Source of the DNA: CAIVPM01 sp049242885
Lineage (GTDB): Bacteria > Bacteroidota > Bacteroidia > Chitinophagales > Chitinophagaceae
DNA: 11,913 nucleotides
Reading direction: 5' to 3'
NCBI GenBank assembly: GCA_049242885.1
Contig: JBMLOQ010000158.1
Location: forward strand, 1 to 11,913
This document shows, in pieces, positions 6,501 through 11,913 of this stretch (position 1 is its first letter; the number at the start of each line of letters is the position of its first letter). The notes beneath the pieces are model-generated. The model saw only the letters and a list, made by a program, of their open reading frames with translations, was not told the DNA's origin and did no database searches. Made by a program: the position numbers and the translations under genes.

Positions 6501-8380
6501 CTTGTATTTGTATATGTATTAAAAGAAGCAACTGGATTTGCAATTACTGCATATTGAGTTGAAGTGCTTGTGCCGTTTACATTAGTGGCAACTAAAGTTA
6601 CCAAATGTGAACCAGCTGTTGCAAATGTTACTGTTCCTGGATTTGCACTTGTACTTGTTGCAGGTGTTCCTCCAGCAAATGTCCAAGCATAAGTATTTCC
6701 TGTTCCTGTAGAACTATTTGTAAAAGTAAAGCTGTTACCACTCAAACATTGTGTATTGCCAGATGCAAAAGAGAATGAAGCAACTGGAGCACCTGCTGGT
6801 GGAGCAACTACAGTTACATTTATTGTTTGAGAAATTGTATCTCTACAACCAGCGTCACTTACAACAATTAATCTTACAACTCTAGTACCTGCTGTTAATG
6901 TTTGTAATGGAGGATTTTGAATACTAGAAAAATTTGTTCCGTCAACAGCCCACTCATAACTACTAATTGTGCCAGCAGAAATGTATGAACCATTAAAGAA
7001 AGTATAATCAGCCCCATTGTTACTATAACTAAAACTTGCGGTTGGTTTTGCACTTACAGTTACTGCTTGGTTTGCAGCAGAAGTACCTCCTGCATTTGTA
7101 ACAGTTAACGTAACCACATGTACACCACTAGCATTAAACACTACTGTTCCTGGATTTAATGAATTACTACTACTTGGTGTTGCACTTGGGAAACTCCATT
7201 GATATGTATTTCCAACACCAGAAGAGGTATTGTTAAAAGTAAATGAATTCCCAGAAATACATTGACTACTTGAAGAAACTACATTAAATGAAGCAACAGG
7301 TGCAGCTGTTGGTGGAGGTGCCACTGGTGCTGTAATTGTTTGTGTAGCAGTATCGTAGCAATTGCCATTTTGTGCAGCAAGTTTTATGGTATAAACTCCT
7401 GGTGTATTGTAAGTATAGTTTATAGTATTTCCACTTCCAATATTATTACCATTTGATAACCAAGATACATTACTTGTATTTACACTAGTTGATGTAAAAG
7501 TAAAAACATTGGCAACATTACTATGGGTGAATGAAGCAGTAGGATTTGCATATACATTTACAGTTTGTGTACTAACTGCTGTAGCAACAGGAGATGTTGA
7601 ATTTACTGTTAAAGTTACAGTTTTTGCACCACCAGAACTATAAGTTACACTAGGTGGATTACTGCCTGTGAAAGTTGCTGGTGTTGCACCTGCTCCAAAA
7701 TTCCAAGAATAAGTAATACCACCGCCAGTTGAAGATTGATTAGTAAAAGTAAAACTATTGCCCGATAAGCATTGTGATGAAAGTGAACTAATATCAAAAG
7801 CAGCCAAAAGGCCAGCTAAAGTAACATTTACATTTTGAGTTGATGTGCTTACGCAACCACCATTACTTGTTACAGTTAAAGTAACAGCATAAGTGCCTGT
7901 GGCTAAATAATTTTTTGTGGGGTTAATCTGTGTGGAACTTGTACCATCTCCAAAATTCCAAGAATAAGACATAGTACCACTAGTTATTGTAGAAGTGCTA
8001 ATAAAAGTATAACTACCGCCACTTTGAGTGCTTGCTATGCTATAAAAACTAGCTACAGGCATTGGATCAACTGCAATAGTTTTGCTACTGTAATAGTCAA
8101 TACCACTATTTGTAACCTTTAGTTCCACACTATATATACCAGCTGTAGTATATACTTTTGAAGGGTTTGTAGAGGTAGAAGTTGTTCCATCTCCAAAACT
8201 CCACAAATATGTGTTGCCACTACCTGTAGAAGTGTTTGAAAAAATGTAACTGTTACCTGTAATACACTGTGCAGAATCGTTTACAGTAAAACTTGATGTT
8301 TGAGAAAATGAGTAAAAGGAAAAGAATGTAAAACAAAGCAACATTACAATTTCCCTTAAGGATTTGGTTTTTAGTGGCAT
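3503..8380 (-). CDS. Giant multi-PKD-domain surface or secreted protein with T9SS type A sorting domain (1625 aa)
   Basis: Exported protein, probably displayed on or released from the cell surface; its ligand is unknown. A Sec signal peptide (basic start, hydrophobic 11-25, cleavage likely after SFS, leaving Q27) precedes 15 tandem PKD-like beta-sandwich modules of about 80-105 residues, starting near 28, 109, 191, 281, 362, 447, 533, 617, 700, 796, 901, 993, 1085, 1182 and 1278. Hallmarks are WxFGDG or WNFGAG, a YxxxGxYxVxLxVT strand and paired Pro linkers. A divergent module (about 1373-1495) lacks these marks. Residues about 1538-1625 are a type A sorting domain (VYPNPTKN, QLVDLSGKVV, LPSGTYNVLL) recognised by the type IX secretion system. 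Modules 1-10 form five two-module units, and all 16 mature cysteines lie in modules 1-12. Composition is rich in Thr and Ser. No enzymatic domain is visible; an adhesin or matrix role is inference. It starts 90 bp downstream of the DUF3810 gene, with no clear promoter or terminator between. Confidence 0.93.
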   Translation of the reverse strand: MPLKTKSLREIVMLLCFTFFSFYSFSQTSSFTVNDSAQCITGNSYIFSNTSTGSGNTYLWSFGDGTTSTSTNPSKVYTTAGIYSVELKVTNSGIDYYSSKTIAVDPMPVASFYSIASTQSGGSYTFISTSTITSGTMSYSWNFGDGTSSTQINPTKNYLATGTYAVTLTVTSNGGCVSTSTQNVNVTLAGLLAAFDISSLSSQCLSGNSFTFTNQSSTGGGITYSWNFGAGATPATFTGSNPPSVTYSSGGAKTVTLTVNSTSPVATAVSTQTVNVYANPTASFTHSNVANVFTFTSTSVNTSNVSWLSNGNNIGSGNTINYTYNTPGVYTIKLAAQNGNCYDTATQTITAPVAPPPTAAPVASFNVVSSSSQCISGNSFTFNNTSSGVGNTYQWSFPSATPSSSNSLNPGTVVFNASGVHVVTLTVTNAGGTSAANQAVTVSAKPTASFSYSNNGADYTFFNGSYISAGTISSYEWAVDGTNFSSIQNPPLQTLTAGTRVVRLIVVSDAGCRDTISQTINVTVVAPPAGAPVASFSFASGNTQCLSGNSFTFTNSSTGTGNTYAWTFAGGTPATSTSANPGTVTFATAGSHLVTLVATNVNGTSTSTQYAVIANPVASFNTYTNTSAGDSYTFISTSTVPSGTMTYSWNFGDGSPASSLVNPTHTYSTPGTYTVTLTVTGSNGCPATTTTGSVTYCPKAVAAFNVSSSTSQCLTGNSFTFNNTSSNTAGTPASGMSYLWKFGDGSTSTLQNPPAKSYAAWGDYDVQLFATVTSGGCTHTDSVKIFKAVSAEPMPVASYNLYLDTYLQATALYSDTVKRCFRPGMDFAYHSSSTVARGQMAIRKWSFETAAIRFREGDSVHYHNPRVIFDTAGTYHVKHTITTDKGCKDSVIRVVRLSDPRAVFTADTIVVPDAYAAPQVVLTNNSYDYGGWIMGYNWNFGGPGAAPTSSTAQNPGNVTYTCGGTKTLTLTITSDAGCTNTTTRNVVIKIKPRAGFTIGTPNYTPQVWSRPTIAMTNTTNSVDACASYAYAWTFTNATPATSSAANPSIVFNASGTQTVGLLVTNTNGGKTDYIENTVLVAIRPRANFTTSVAAATPNGTRLVTLNNTSSSLDANPSATLALHTYSVNWGDGSPVQTGTGTPTLTHTYAAGGVYSVSLDMTNPVSGLSHNRTANVTVYIQPQASFTTSAATYSPDAFAQPSYDFNASASTVSNDASGSLSYSWNFGAGASPATSTSVSPTGVVYASSGTKTVTLTVTNTNGNLTNVSTQNVVVAIKPKAAFTSALDYNGDVYSNPNVNFTNTSTINDGSASLSYSWNFGAGASPATSTSATPPSVTYSSGGSKTITLTVTNTFTGGTTTDTYTDNVNVVITPKARISVQNTVVAVPAPFGIGGAANYQSYVVSAISNPVVAQQSSVASGSIVSSLIEIDYTHIPSTTTTTNWVSQVGSPYTDVNFSIEDAIKADYSFTIRLYVTNDLGVTDVTSITIANGVQTGGHTYRLAGNAPAGPIRTPQVTVPPITRNTRGTGIVAASPVVNNLKGFVVYPNPTKNNVMVTFETAASTKSVSIQLVDLSGKVVRVQKEQNNASSKIQSTINVSNLPSGTYNVLLIDEKGNKLGTSKFVKAN
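3506..3769 (-). other. T9SS type A C-terminal sorting domain (residues 1538-1625)
   Basis: The last ~88 residues contain the three conserved blocks of the type A sorting domain: VYPNPTKNNVMV near 1543-1554, SIQLVDLSGKVV near 1566-1577 and LPSGTYNVLLID near 1599-1610, ending in a Lys-containing tail. In this family the domain directs outer-membrane export by the PorV/PorU-type machinery and is removed on arrival. It is preceded by a low-complexity Pro/Thr linker (about 1500-1535). Confidence 0.9.
4404..4441 (-). repeat. Direct repeat copy A (module 15), 38 bp exact
   Basis: This 38-bp stretch recurs exactly at 4683-4720, 279 bp (93 codons) away, so it keeps the reading frame. It encodes most of the Y-S-W-N-F-G-A-G-A-S-P-A-T core of the module. 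Exact identity, including third positions, points to recent duplication or gene conversion between modules 14 and 15. A more diverged relative lies near 7674-7710 in module 3. Confidence 0.9.
4683..4720 (-). repeat. Direct repeat copy B (module 14), 38 bp exact
   Basis: Exact partner of 4404-4441, encoding the same core of module 14. The flanks differ (one base just outside on each side, then more), so the identity is confined to the module core rather than spanning the whole module. Confidence 0.9.
5681..8299 (-). repeat. Five tandem two-module (~170-200 aa) super-repeats in the PKD protein
   Basis: Residues 28-900 alternate between two module types. Odd modules (1, 3, 5, 7, 9) carry QC(L/I)(S/T)GNS just before the second strand (C39, C204, C374, C545, C713). 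Even modules (2, 4, 6, 8, 10) carry GC or NC in the late loop (C176, C341, C512, C685, C887). Modules 2 and 8 are especially alike (SYTFISTST, SGTM-YSWNFGDG). The fifth unit is longer and its second half (796-900) is the most diverged. Modules 11-15 follow a different pattern, each beginning (R/K/Q)A-x-F and ending I-x-P. Confidence 0.8.
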
Positions 8381-8408
8381 ATTAAGATTTTTAAGGTTTA
8401 AAACTCTA

Positions 8409-8416
8409 CGAATGTA
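8409..8416 (-). promoter_or_regulatory. Weak candidate -7 box of the PKD gene
   Basis: On the minus strand this reads TACATTCG, one base from TAnnTTTG, 28 nt before the ATG. I see no TTG at the expected -33 distance, so the gene may instead be read through from the DUF3810 gene 90 bp upstream. The remainder of 8381-8470 is AT-rich without a GC hairpin. Confidence 0.25.
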
Positions 8417-8470
8417 ACTACTTTATTCACATCTAAATTCATAACTACGAATATTTTAATTAAATTTTAA

Positions 8471-9562
8471 TTATTTAAAACTAATTACCCAATCCAAAAC
8501 TTCATTGTAGCTATTAATTCCGGTATATTGACTATTCAATTTTAAATAACTATCATACAAATTGTTCGATACTTCTGAAAGTGAAGTTTTATTTCTCTCA
8601 AAAAATAAACTAATTAATCTTCTATCGGTTTTTACTTGTTTACTTAAACAATCATTTATTTGATAAAACCTAGGTCTTATTTGCTCAGCACAACCATCTT
8701 CTAAATATTTTATAGGTAATTCGCTTAACGCTAAAGCCAACAGTTCTAATTGCAAAGAGTATTTTACATAATTGTTTTTTGACGAATTACATACTACATA
8801 TCCAATAAAACTAGCTTCACTTTCGCTAGCATAGCCTAATTGGTGTGCAATTTCGTGTGTTGCTATAAATGGAATGAGTATTTCAGGAATATCATTTCTT
8901 ACCTGTGCTTCTCCAGAAAAAGGATTAAAATAACCTACAAAGCCTACATAATTTCCTAATTTACTGTATAAACTTGGCTTAACTGATGGCTGCAAATATT
9001 TCAAAAAAGTAATTTTTTTTGAAATACTCTGGTATTCCTTTATTGCCAAATCAATGCTTGTTTTAACTTCTATTTTTGGCAAACTAGTATCGGATATTAG
9101 AGACCTTGTATAATTTGCTTGCTCAACTAAATCATCAATAAAACTGTTTAATTGCTCTTTGCAATAACCCTCTTTTTTACAATTAAATTGAGTTGCCACA
9201 CCTTGTCTGCTATAATTTAAACCCCAAAAAAGCTTAAATACCACAAATGCTTTACAAAAAAAGCATAGCAATGGATATATAGTTTTAATCCAAAAAAGTT
9301 GTTTGCTTTTTAAATTTTGTTTAAGGTATCGAAATTGTTGAACAATTTTATATAAAACCCAAAATCCAAACACTACATAAAAAATATCTCCAACACTAAA
9401 CGAGCAAAATGAAGTTAAATATCTTAAAAAAACAGAAAAAGGGCTATAAACCCAAGGAATATATATTGTTTCTATCCAAACAGGGTTGTTTTGAAATAAA
9501 ACAATTAAAGCAATAATTAATAGGTAAAAAAGTAGCTTTCTGTATCGTTTAATAAATTGCAT
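8471..9562 (-). CDS. DUF3810-family membrane protein with HExxH motif (363 aa)
   Basis: Predicted inner-membrane protein with a large soluble C-terminal domain. Hydrophobic segments lie at about 9-24, 57-76 and 94-114, after a basic start (KRYRK). The soluble part contains HEIAHQLGYASESEA (236-250): H236 and H240 with catalytic-type E237, and E249 (or E247) placed as a possible third zinc ligand, a gluzincin-like layout. Upstream, NYVGFVGYFNPFSGEAQV (204-221) and LNYSRQG (115-121) resemble the conserved blocks I recall from DUF3810. Family function is not established; a membrane-anchored zinc peptidase is inference from the motif. It lies immediately upstream of the giant PKD gene on the same strand (90-bp gap), and the terminator of the small lipoprotein gene is just upstream of its start. 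The start is the first ATG in frame. Confidence 0.8.
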   Translation of the reverse strand: MQFIKRYRKLLFYLLIIALIVLFQNNPVWIETIYIPWVYSPFSVFLRYLTSFCSFSVGDIFYVVFGFWVLYKIVQQFRYLKQNLKSKQLFWIKTIYPLLCFFCKAFVVFKLFWGLNYSRQGVATQFNCKKEGYCKEQLNSFIDDLVEQANYTRSLISDTSLPKIEVKTSIDLAIKEYQSISKKITFLKYLQPSVKPSLYSKLGNYVGFVGYFNPFSGEAQVRNDIPEILIPFIATHEIAHQLGYASESEASFIGYVVCNSSKNNYVKYSLQLELLALALSELPIKYLEDGCAEQIRPRFYQINDCLSKQVKTDRRLISLFFERNKTSLSEVSNNLYDSYLKLNSQYTGINSYNEVLDWVISFK

Positions 9563-9591
9563 ATTACAATGCTACAAAAAATTTACAAAAT

Positions 9592-9621
9592 AAAAAAGCC
9601 CTTCTGTAGAAACAGAACGGC
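9592..9621 (-). terminator. Terminator of the small lipoprotein gene
   Basis: The stem is GCC-TTCTGT paired with ACAGAA-GGC (9598-9607 with 9612-9621), with one C/C mismatch and a 4-nt loop. On the minus strand it is followed by a T-run (from 9597 to 9592). It lies about 80 bp past the lipoprotein stop and 30 bp before the DUF3810 start, so it should insulate the two genes. Confidence 0.75.
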
Positions 9622-9659
9622 CTCTAACGATTGCTTGCCATATGAAAAAATGGTGTACA

Positions 9660-9688
9660 ATTTATAGCCAATCGATAAAGCTATAAAT
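9660..9688. repeat. AT-rich inverted repeat in the 3' UTR of the lipoprotein gene
   Basis: ATTTATAGC (9660-9668) and GCTATAAAT (9680-9688) are perfect 9-bp arms around an 11-nt loop. It lies 12 bp past the stop codon and before the GC-containing terminator, so the lipoprotein mRNA would carry two 3' hairpins. It lacks a U-tract, so it is more likely a stabilising structure than a terminator. Confidence 0.5.
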
Positions 9689-9700
9689 CAATATTTTATA

Positions 9701-9883
9701 CTATTTTGCTACAGCTGGAGAATCAACTTTAACTGCAGGGCTATCAACTTTAGCAGCAGGAGTATCTACAGTTACTGCAGGACTATCAACTTTTGCAGTT
9801 GTATCAGTTCCAGTTGTTGCATTTTCAGCGTTGTTACAAGCTACAAAACCAGCGATTGCTAATAGAGCGAATACTTTTTTCAT
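9701..9883 (-). CDS. Small putative lipoprotein with four heptad repeats (60 aa)
   Basis: An N-terminal signal (MKK, hydrophobic 4-15) ends in GFVAC, so Cys16 is the likely lipidated residue. Phe at -3 is less usual than Leu but tolerated in this phylum. The mature part is only 45 residues: a short polar segment (NNAENATTGTDTTA) and four 7-residue repeats, KVDSPAV (31-37), TVDTPAA (38-44), KVDSPAV (45-51) and KVDSPAV (52-58), then AK. It has no fold I recognise; the Pro-rich repeat suggests an extended spacer anchored in a membrane. The start is the only sensible ATG, and no Shine-Dalgarno is present. It has its own terminator and is divergent from the M3 peptidase gene, so it is probably monocistronic. 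It is a plausible abundant envelope protein, but the function is unknown. Confidence 0.85.
   Translation of the reverse strand: MKKVFALLAIAGFVACNNAENATTGTDTTAKVDSPAVTVDTPAAKVDSPAVKVDSPAVAK
9710..9793 (-). repeat. Four 21-bp tandem repeats encoding the V-D-S/T-P-A heptads
   Basis: Four consecutive 21-bp units encode residues 31-58 of the small lipoprotein. Serine codons differ between units (AGT, AGC, TCT, and ACT for Thr), and Pro, Ala and Val codons also vary, so the DNA units are not identical although the peptide is. Confidence 0.85.
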
Positions 9884-9980
9884 TTTTTAAATTTTAATTT
9901 TTTAGTGAATTTTATATTTATACCACAACTACATAAAAAGTAACCCAAGAATTTTAAAAAAATTTAAAAAAAAGTATAAC

Positions 9981-10000
9981 TAATTGGTAATCAACAATTA
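9981..10000. promoter_or_regulatory. Candidate operator: TAATTG-N8-CAATTA dyad
   Basis: A perfect 6-bp dyad with an 8-bp centre lies in the 197-bp divergent region between the lipoprotein and peptidase genes, about 50 bp upstream of the -7 box of the peptidase. It fits the size of a dimeric regulator site, but such AT-rich dyads also arise by chance. No other copy was noticed in the window. Confidence 0.2.
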
Positions 10001-10010
10001 ACTAATTTTA

Positions 10011-10043
10011 TTGCTTCACAAAAAGTACCAATACTTACATTTG
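10011..10043 (+). promoter_or_regulatory. Bacteroidota-type promoter of the M3 peptidase gene
   Basis: TTG (10011-10013), 22 bp, then TACATTTG (10036-10043), an exact match to the -7 consensus TAnnTTTG. Transcription would begin near 10050, leaving a leader of about 30 nt before the ATG at 10081. The spacing is at the long end of the accepted range. Confidence 0.65.
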
Positions 10044-10080
10044 CAAAAACAATAACTAAAATTTAAAATACATTTTTAAC

Positions 10081-11799
10081 ATGCAGTTAAACGCAAACAT
10101 TCAAAAACTTACTCGCCATTTTGTGCCACAAGATTTTTCAATTACAACTTGGGAAAACTTAGAGCCTTTTTTTAAAAATTTATTAGAAAGAAAAATTACC
10201 AACAAAGCAGATTTAGAAAATTGGCTAAAAGATATGAGTGAGTTGGAAGCAGTAGTTAGTGAAGATGCTTGCTGGAGGCAAATAAAAATGACTTGCGATA
10301 CCACTGATAAAACCCTTGAAGATGCTTTTACTTATTTCTGCATGGAAATTCAGCCAAAACTTACACCCTATGCCGATGCTTTAAATAAAAAACTTTTGGC
10401 TTGTGAATTTTTAAATGAACTAGACCAAGAAAAATTTCATACTTATTTAAGAAGTGTTAAAAAAAGCATTGATTTATTTAGAGAAGAAAACATTCCTTTA
10501 CAAGCAGAGTTAAGTGTAATGCAACAACAATTTGGTGCATTAAGTGGTGCAATGACTATTGAAGTTGATGACCAAGAATACACTTTACAACAAGCTAGTA
10601 AATTTTTGCTTAGCCATGATAGAAACTTGAGAGAATCGGTTTACAAAAAAATTAATGAACGTAGAATTTTGGATAGAGAAAAACTACACGATTTATACAC
10701 CCAACTTATTACAAAACGCCATCAAGTAGCAGTAAATGCTGGATTTGAAAATTACAGAGATTATAAATTTGTTGAGTTGGGAAGATTTGATTATACCAAA
10801 GAAGACTGTTACAATTTCCATAATGCTGTTAAAGAACATATTATACCTTTAGTAGAAAAAATTTATCAAAACAAAAAACAAAAACTTGGTTTAAATACAT
10901 TAAAACCCTGGGATACAGAGGCTGAACCTGAAGGAACAGAGGCGTTAAAGCCTTTTACAACAGGGAAAGATTTGTATGAAAAAACAGTTGCCTGCTTTAA
11001 CCAATTAAATCCATTTTTTGCTAATTGCTTACAAAAAATGAACGAGCTACAGCATTTTGATTTAGAAAGCAGAAAAGGCAAAGCTCCTGGTGGTTATAAT
11101 TGTCCTTTAACAGAAAGTGGTGCTCCATTTATTTTTATGAACGCTGCTGGACAAATGGATGATGTAACAACGATGGTACACGAAGGTGGCCATGCCATTC
11201 ACTCTTTTCTTAGCCATAATTTAGAGTTGAGTGCTTTTAAAGAATATCCAATGGAAATTGCAGAAGTGGCTAGCATGGCAATGGAACTATTTAGCATGAA
11301 TCATTGGCAACCATTTTTTGATAATGAAGCCGATTTACGTCGTGCAAAAGAGCATCAACTTGAAAGGGTAATTACTATTTTTCCTTGGATTGCAATTATT
11401 GATAAGTTTCAACATTGGGTATACGAAAACCCTAACCATACCATAGAAGAAAGAACAAATAGTTGGTTAAGTATTGCTGATGAATTTAAAACAGAAACTC
11501 TTGACATAACAGGGTTAGAGGAATATAGAAAAACAGGCTGGCAACGTCAATTGCATTTATTTGAAGTACCTTTTTACTATATAGAATATGGCATAGCTCA
11601 ATTAGGGGCAATTGGTTTATGGATGCAGTACAAGCAAAACCCAGAACAAGCAATTAACAATTATATAAATGCTTTAAGTTTAGGTGGCACAAAAACACTT
11701 CCAGAGTTGTATAAAGCAGCTGGATTAAAATTTGATTTGTCTCCAAGTTATATTAAAACATTGATGGAGTTTGTAAGAGATGAAATGGAGAATTTGTAA
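10081..11799 (+). CDS. M3-family oligoendopeptidase, PepF-like zinc metallopeptidase (572 aa)
   Basis: Cytoplasmic zinc peptidase that cleaves short peptides, probably part of general peptide turnover. There is no signal peptide. The catalytic motif HEGGHAIHSFL (367-377) supplies H367, E368 and H371, and E395 in AEVAS, 24 residues on, is the third zinc ligand, the M3 arrangement. Preceding blocks GGYNCPL (337-343) and PFIFMNAAG (349-357) and the C-terminal FYYIEYGIAQLGA (498-510), with the substrate-binding tyrosines, also fit the PepF/M3 family. The length is normal for the family (about 560-600). The ATG follows a consensus -7 box by 37 bp. The next gene begins 11 bp after the stop, so the two are probably cotranscribed. 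The exact subfamily and specificity cannot be told from sequence alone, so I give no gene symbol. Confidence 0.93.
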   Translation: MQLNANIQKLTRHFVPQDFSITTWENLEPFFKNLLERKITNKADLENWLKDMSELEAVVSEDACWRQIKMTCDTTDKTLEDAFTYFCMEIQPKLTPYADALNKKLLACEFLNELDQEKFHTYLRSVKKSIDLFREENIPLQAELSVMQQQFGALSGAMTIEVDDQEYTLQQASKFLLSHDRNLRESVYKKINERRILDREKLHDLYTQLITKRHQVAVNAGFENYRDYKFVELGRFDYTKEDCYNFHNAVKEHIIPLVEKIYQNKKQKLGLNTLKPWDTEAEPEGTEALKPFTTGKDLYEKTVACFNQLNPFFANCLQKMNELQHFDLESRKGKAPGGYNCPLTESGAPFIFMNAAGQMDDVTTMVHEGGHAIHSFLSHNLELSAFKEYPMEIAEVASMAMELFSMNHWQPFFDNEADLRRAKEHQLERVITIFPWIAIIDKFQHWVYENPNHTIEERTNSWLSIADEFKTETLDITGLEEYRKTGWQRQLHLFEVPFYYIEYGIAQLGAIGLWMQYKQNPEQAINNYINALSLGGTKTLPELYKAAGLKFDLSPSYIKTLMEFVRDEMENL

Positions 11800-11810
11800 A
11801 AAATAAAAAA

Positions 11811-11913
11811 ATGTACACCCAAATAAATAACTATTTTAAAAATTTACTCCCAGAAATAACAGATAATGAATGGCAAGCGTATCAAGATTGTTTAACTGTT
11901 AGATATTTAAAAA
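11811..11913 (+). CDS. Start of a gene cut by the window edge, possibly Crp/Fnr-family regulator (34 aa seen)
   Basis: An ATG 11 bp after the peptidase stop opens a frame with no stop to the window end. The visible start reads MYTQINNYFKNLLPEITDNE, followed by WQAYQDCLTVRYLK. The pattern of an amphipathic helix, then D-x-E-W, then a short strand ending R-Y-L-K resembles the beginning of cyclic-nucleotide-binding (Crp/Fnr-like) regulators common in Bacteroidota, where a Lys-Gly pair usually comes next. The coding call is good; the family is a guess from 34 residues. It is probably in one transcript with the peptidase gene. Confidence 0.6.
   Translation, partial: MYTQINNYFKNLLPEITDNEWQAYQDCLTVRYLK

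Noticed and set aside
8333..8335. Cys16 of the PKD protein as a lipoprotein cysteine
   Set aside because: It lies within the hydrophobic core (VMLLCFTFF) with no lipobox (needs small residues at -1 and -2), and a better SPase I site follows after SFS.
3503..8380. Regularly spaced repeats that could suggest CRISPR or a VNTR array
   Set aside because: Spacing follows protein modules of 80-105 codons in one uninterrupted frame with diverged DNA; there are no short identical repeats with unique spacers.
10101..11081. Short minus-strand frames inside the M3 peptidase gene (10101-10304, 10866-11081)
   Set aside because: Antisense shadows of a well-supported gene, with no recognisable features of their own.

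Overview
The window looks like the chromosome of a gliding or free-living member of the phylum Bacteroidota, probably Chitinophagaceae-like. The DNA is AT-rich. There are no Shine-Dalgarno sequences ahead of the starts. The clearest promoters have the Bacteroidota form (TTTG or TTG at -33, TAnnTTTG-like at -7). A giant secreted protein ends in a type IX secretion (T9SS) sorting domain, and there is a DUF3810-type membrane protein, a family I associate mainly with this phylum. The genus is inference.

Left part (1-3155, minus strand): hutH (histidine ammonia-lyase) is followed after about 100 bp by icd (isocitrate dehydrogenase of the long, C-terminally extended type), which ends in a strong hairpin terminator. 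Both are central-metabolism enzymes: histidine breakdown yields glutamate and thus 2-oxoglutarate, the product of Icd. Whether they share a transcript is not settled.

Middle (3156-8380): a plus-strand tRNA-Arg(UCU) has its own promoter and terminator. Facing it is the terminator of a 1625-residue minus-strand surface protein. That protein has a signal peptide, about 15 tandem PKD-like beta-sandwich modules, one divergent module and a T9SS type A sorting domain. Its first ten modules form five copies of a two-module unit. All 16 cysteines of the mature chain can be paired between neighbouring modules, always from the lower end of one to the upper end of the next. This predicted disulfide ladder is the most interesting observation in the window.

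Right part (8471-11913): a DUF3810 membrane protein with an HEIAH metallopeptidase-like motif (minus) lies upstream of the PKD gene. Next come a tiny putative lipoprotein with four heptad repeats (minus) and its terminator. A divergent intergenic region then carries a good Bacteroidota promoter for a plus-strand M3-family oligoendopeptidase. Eleven bases after that gene begins a plus-strand gene cut off by the window edge, whose first 34 residues resemble a Crp/Fnr-type regulator.

I see no insertion sequence, CRISPR array, phage gene or recognisable defence system. Apart from the architecture of the PKD protein this is an ordinary chromosomal region.
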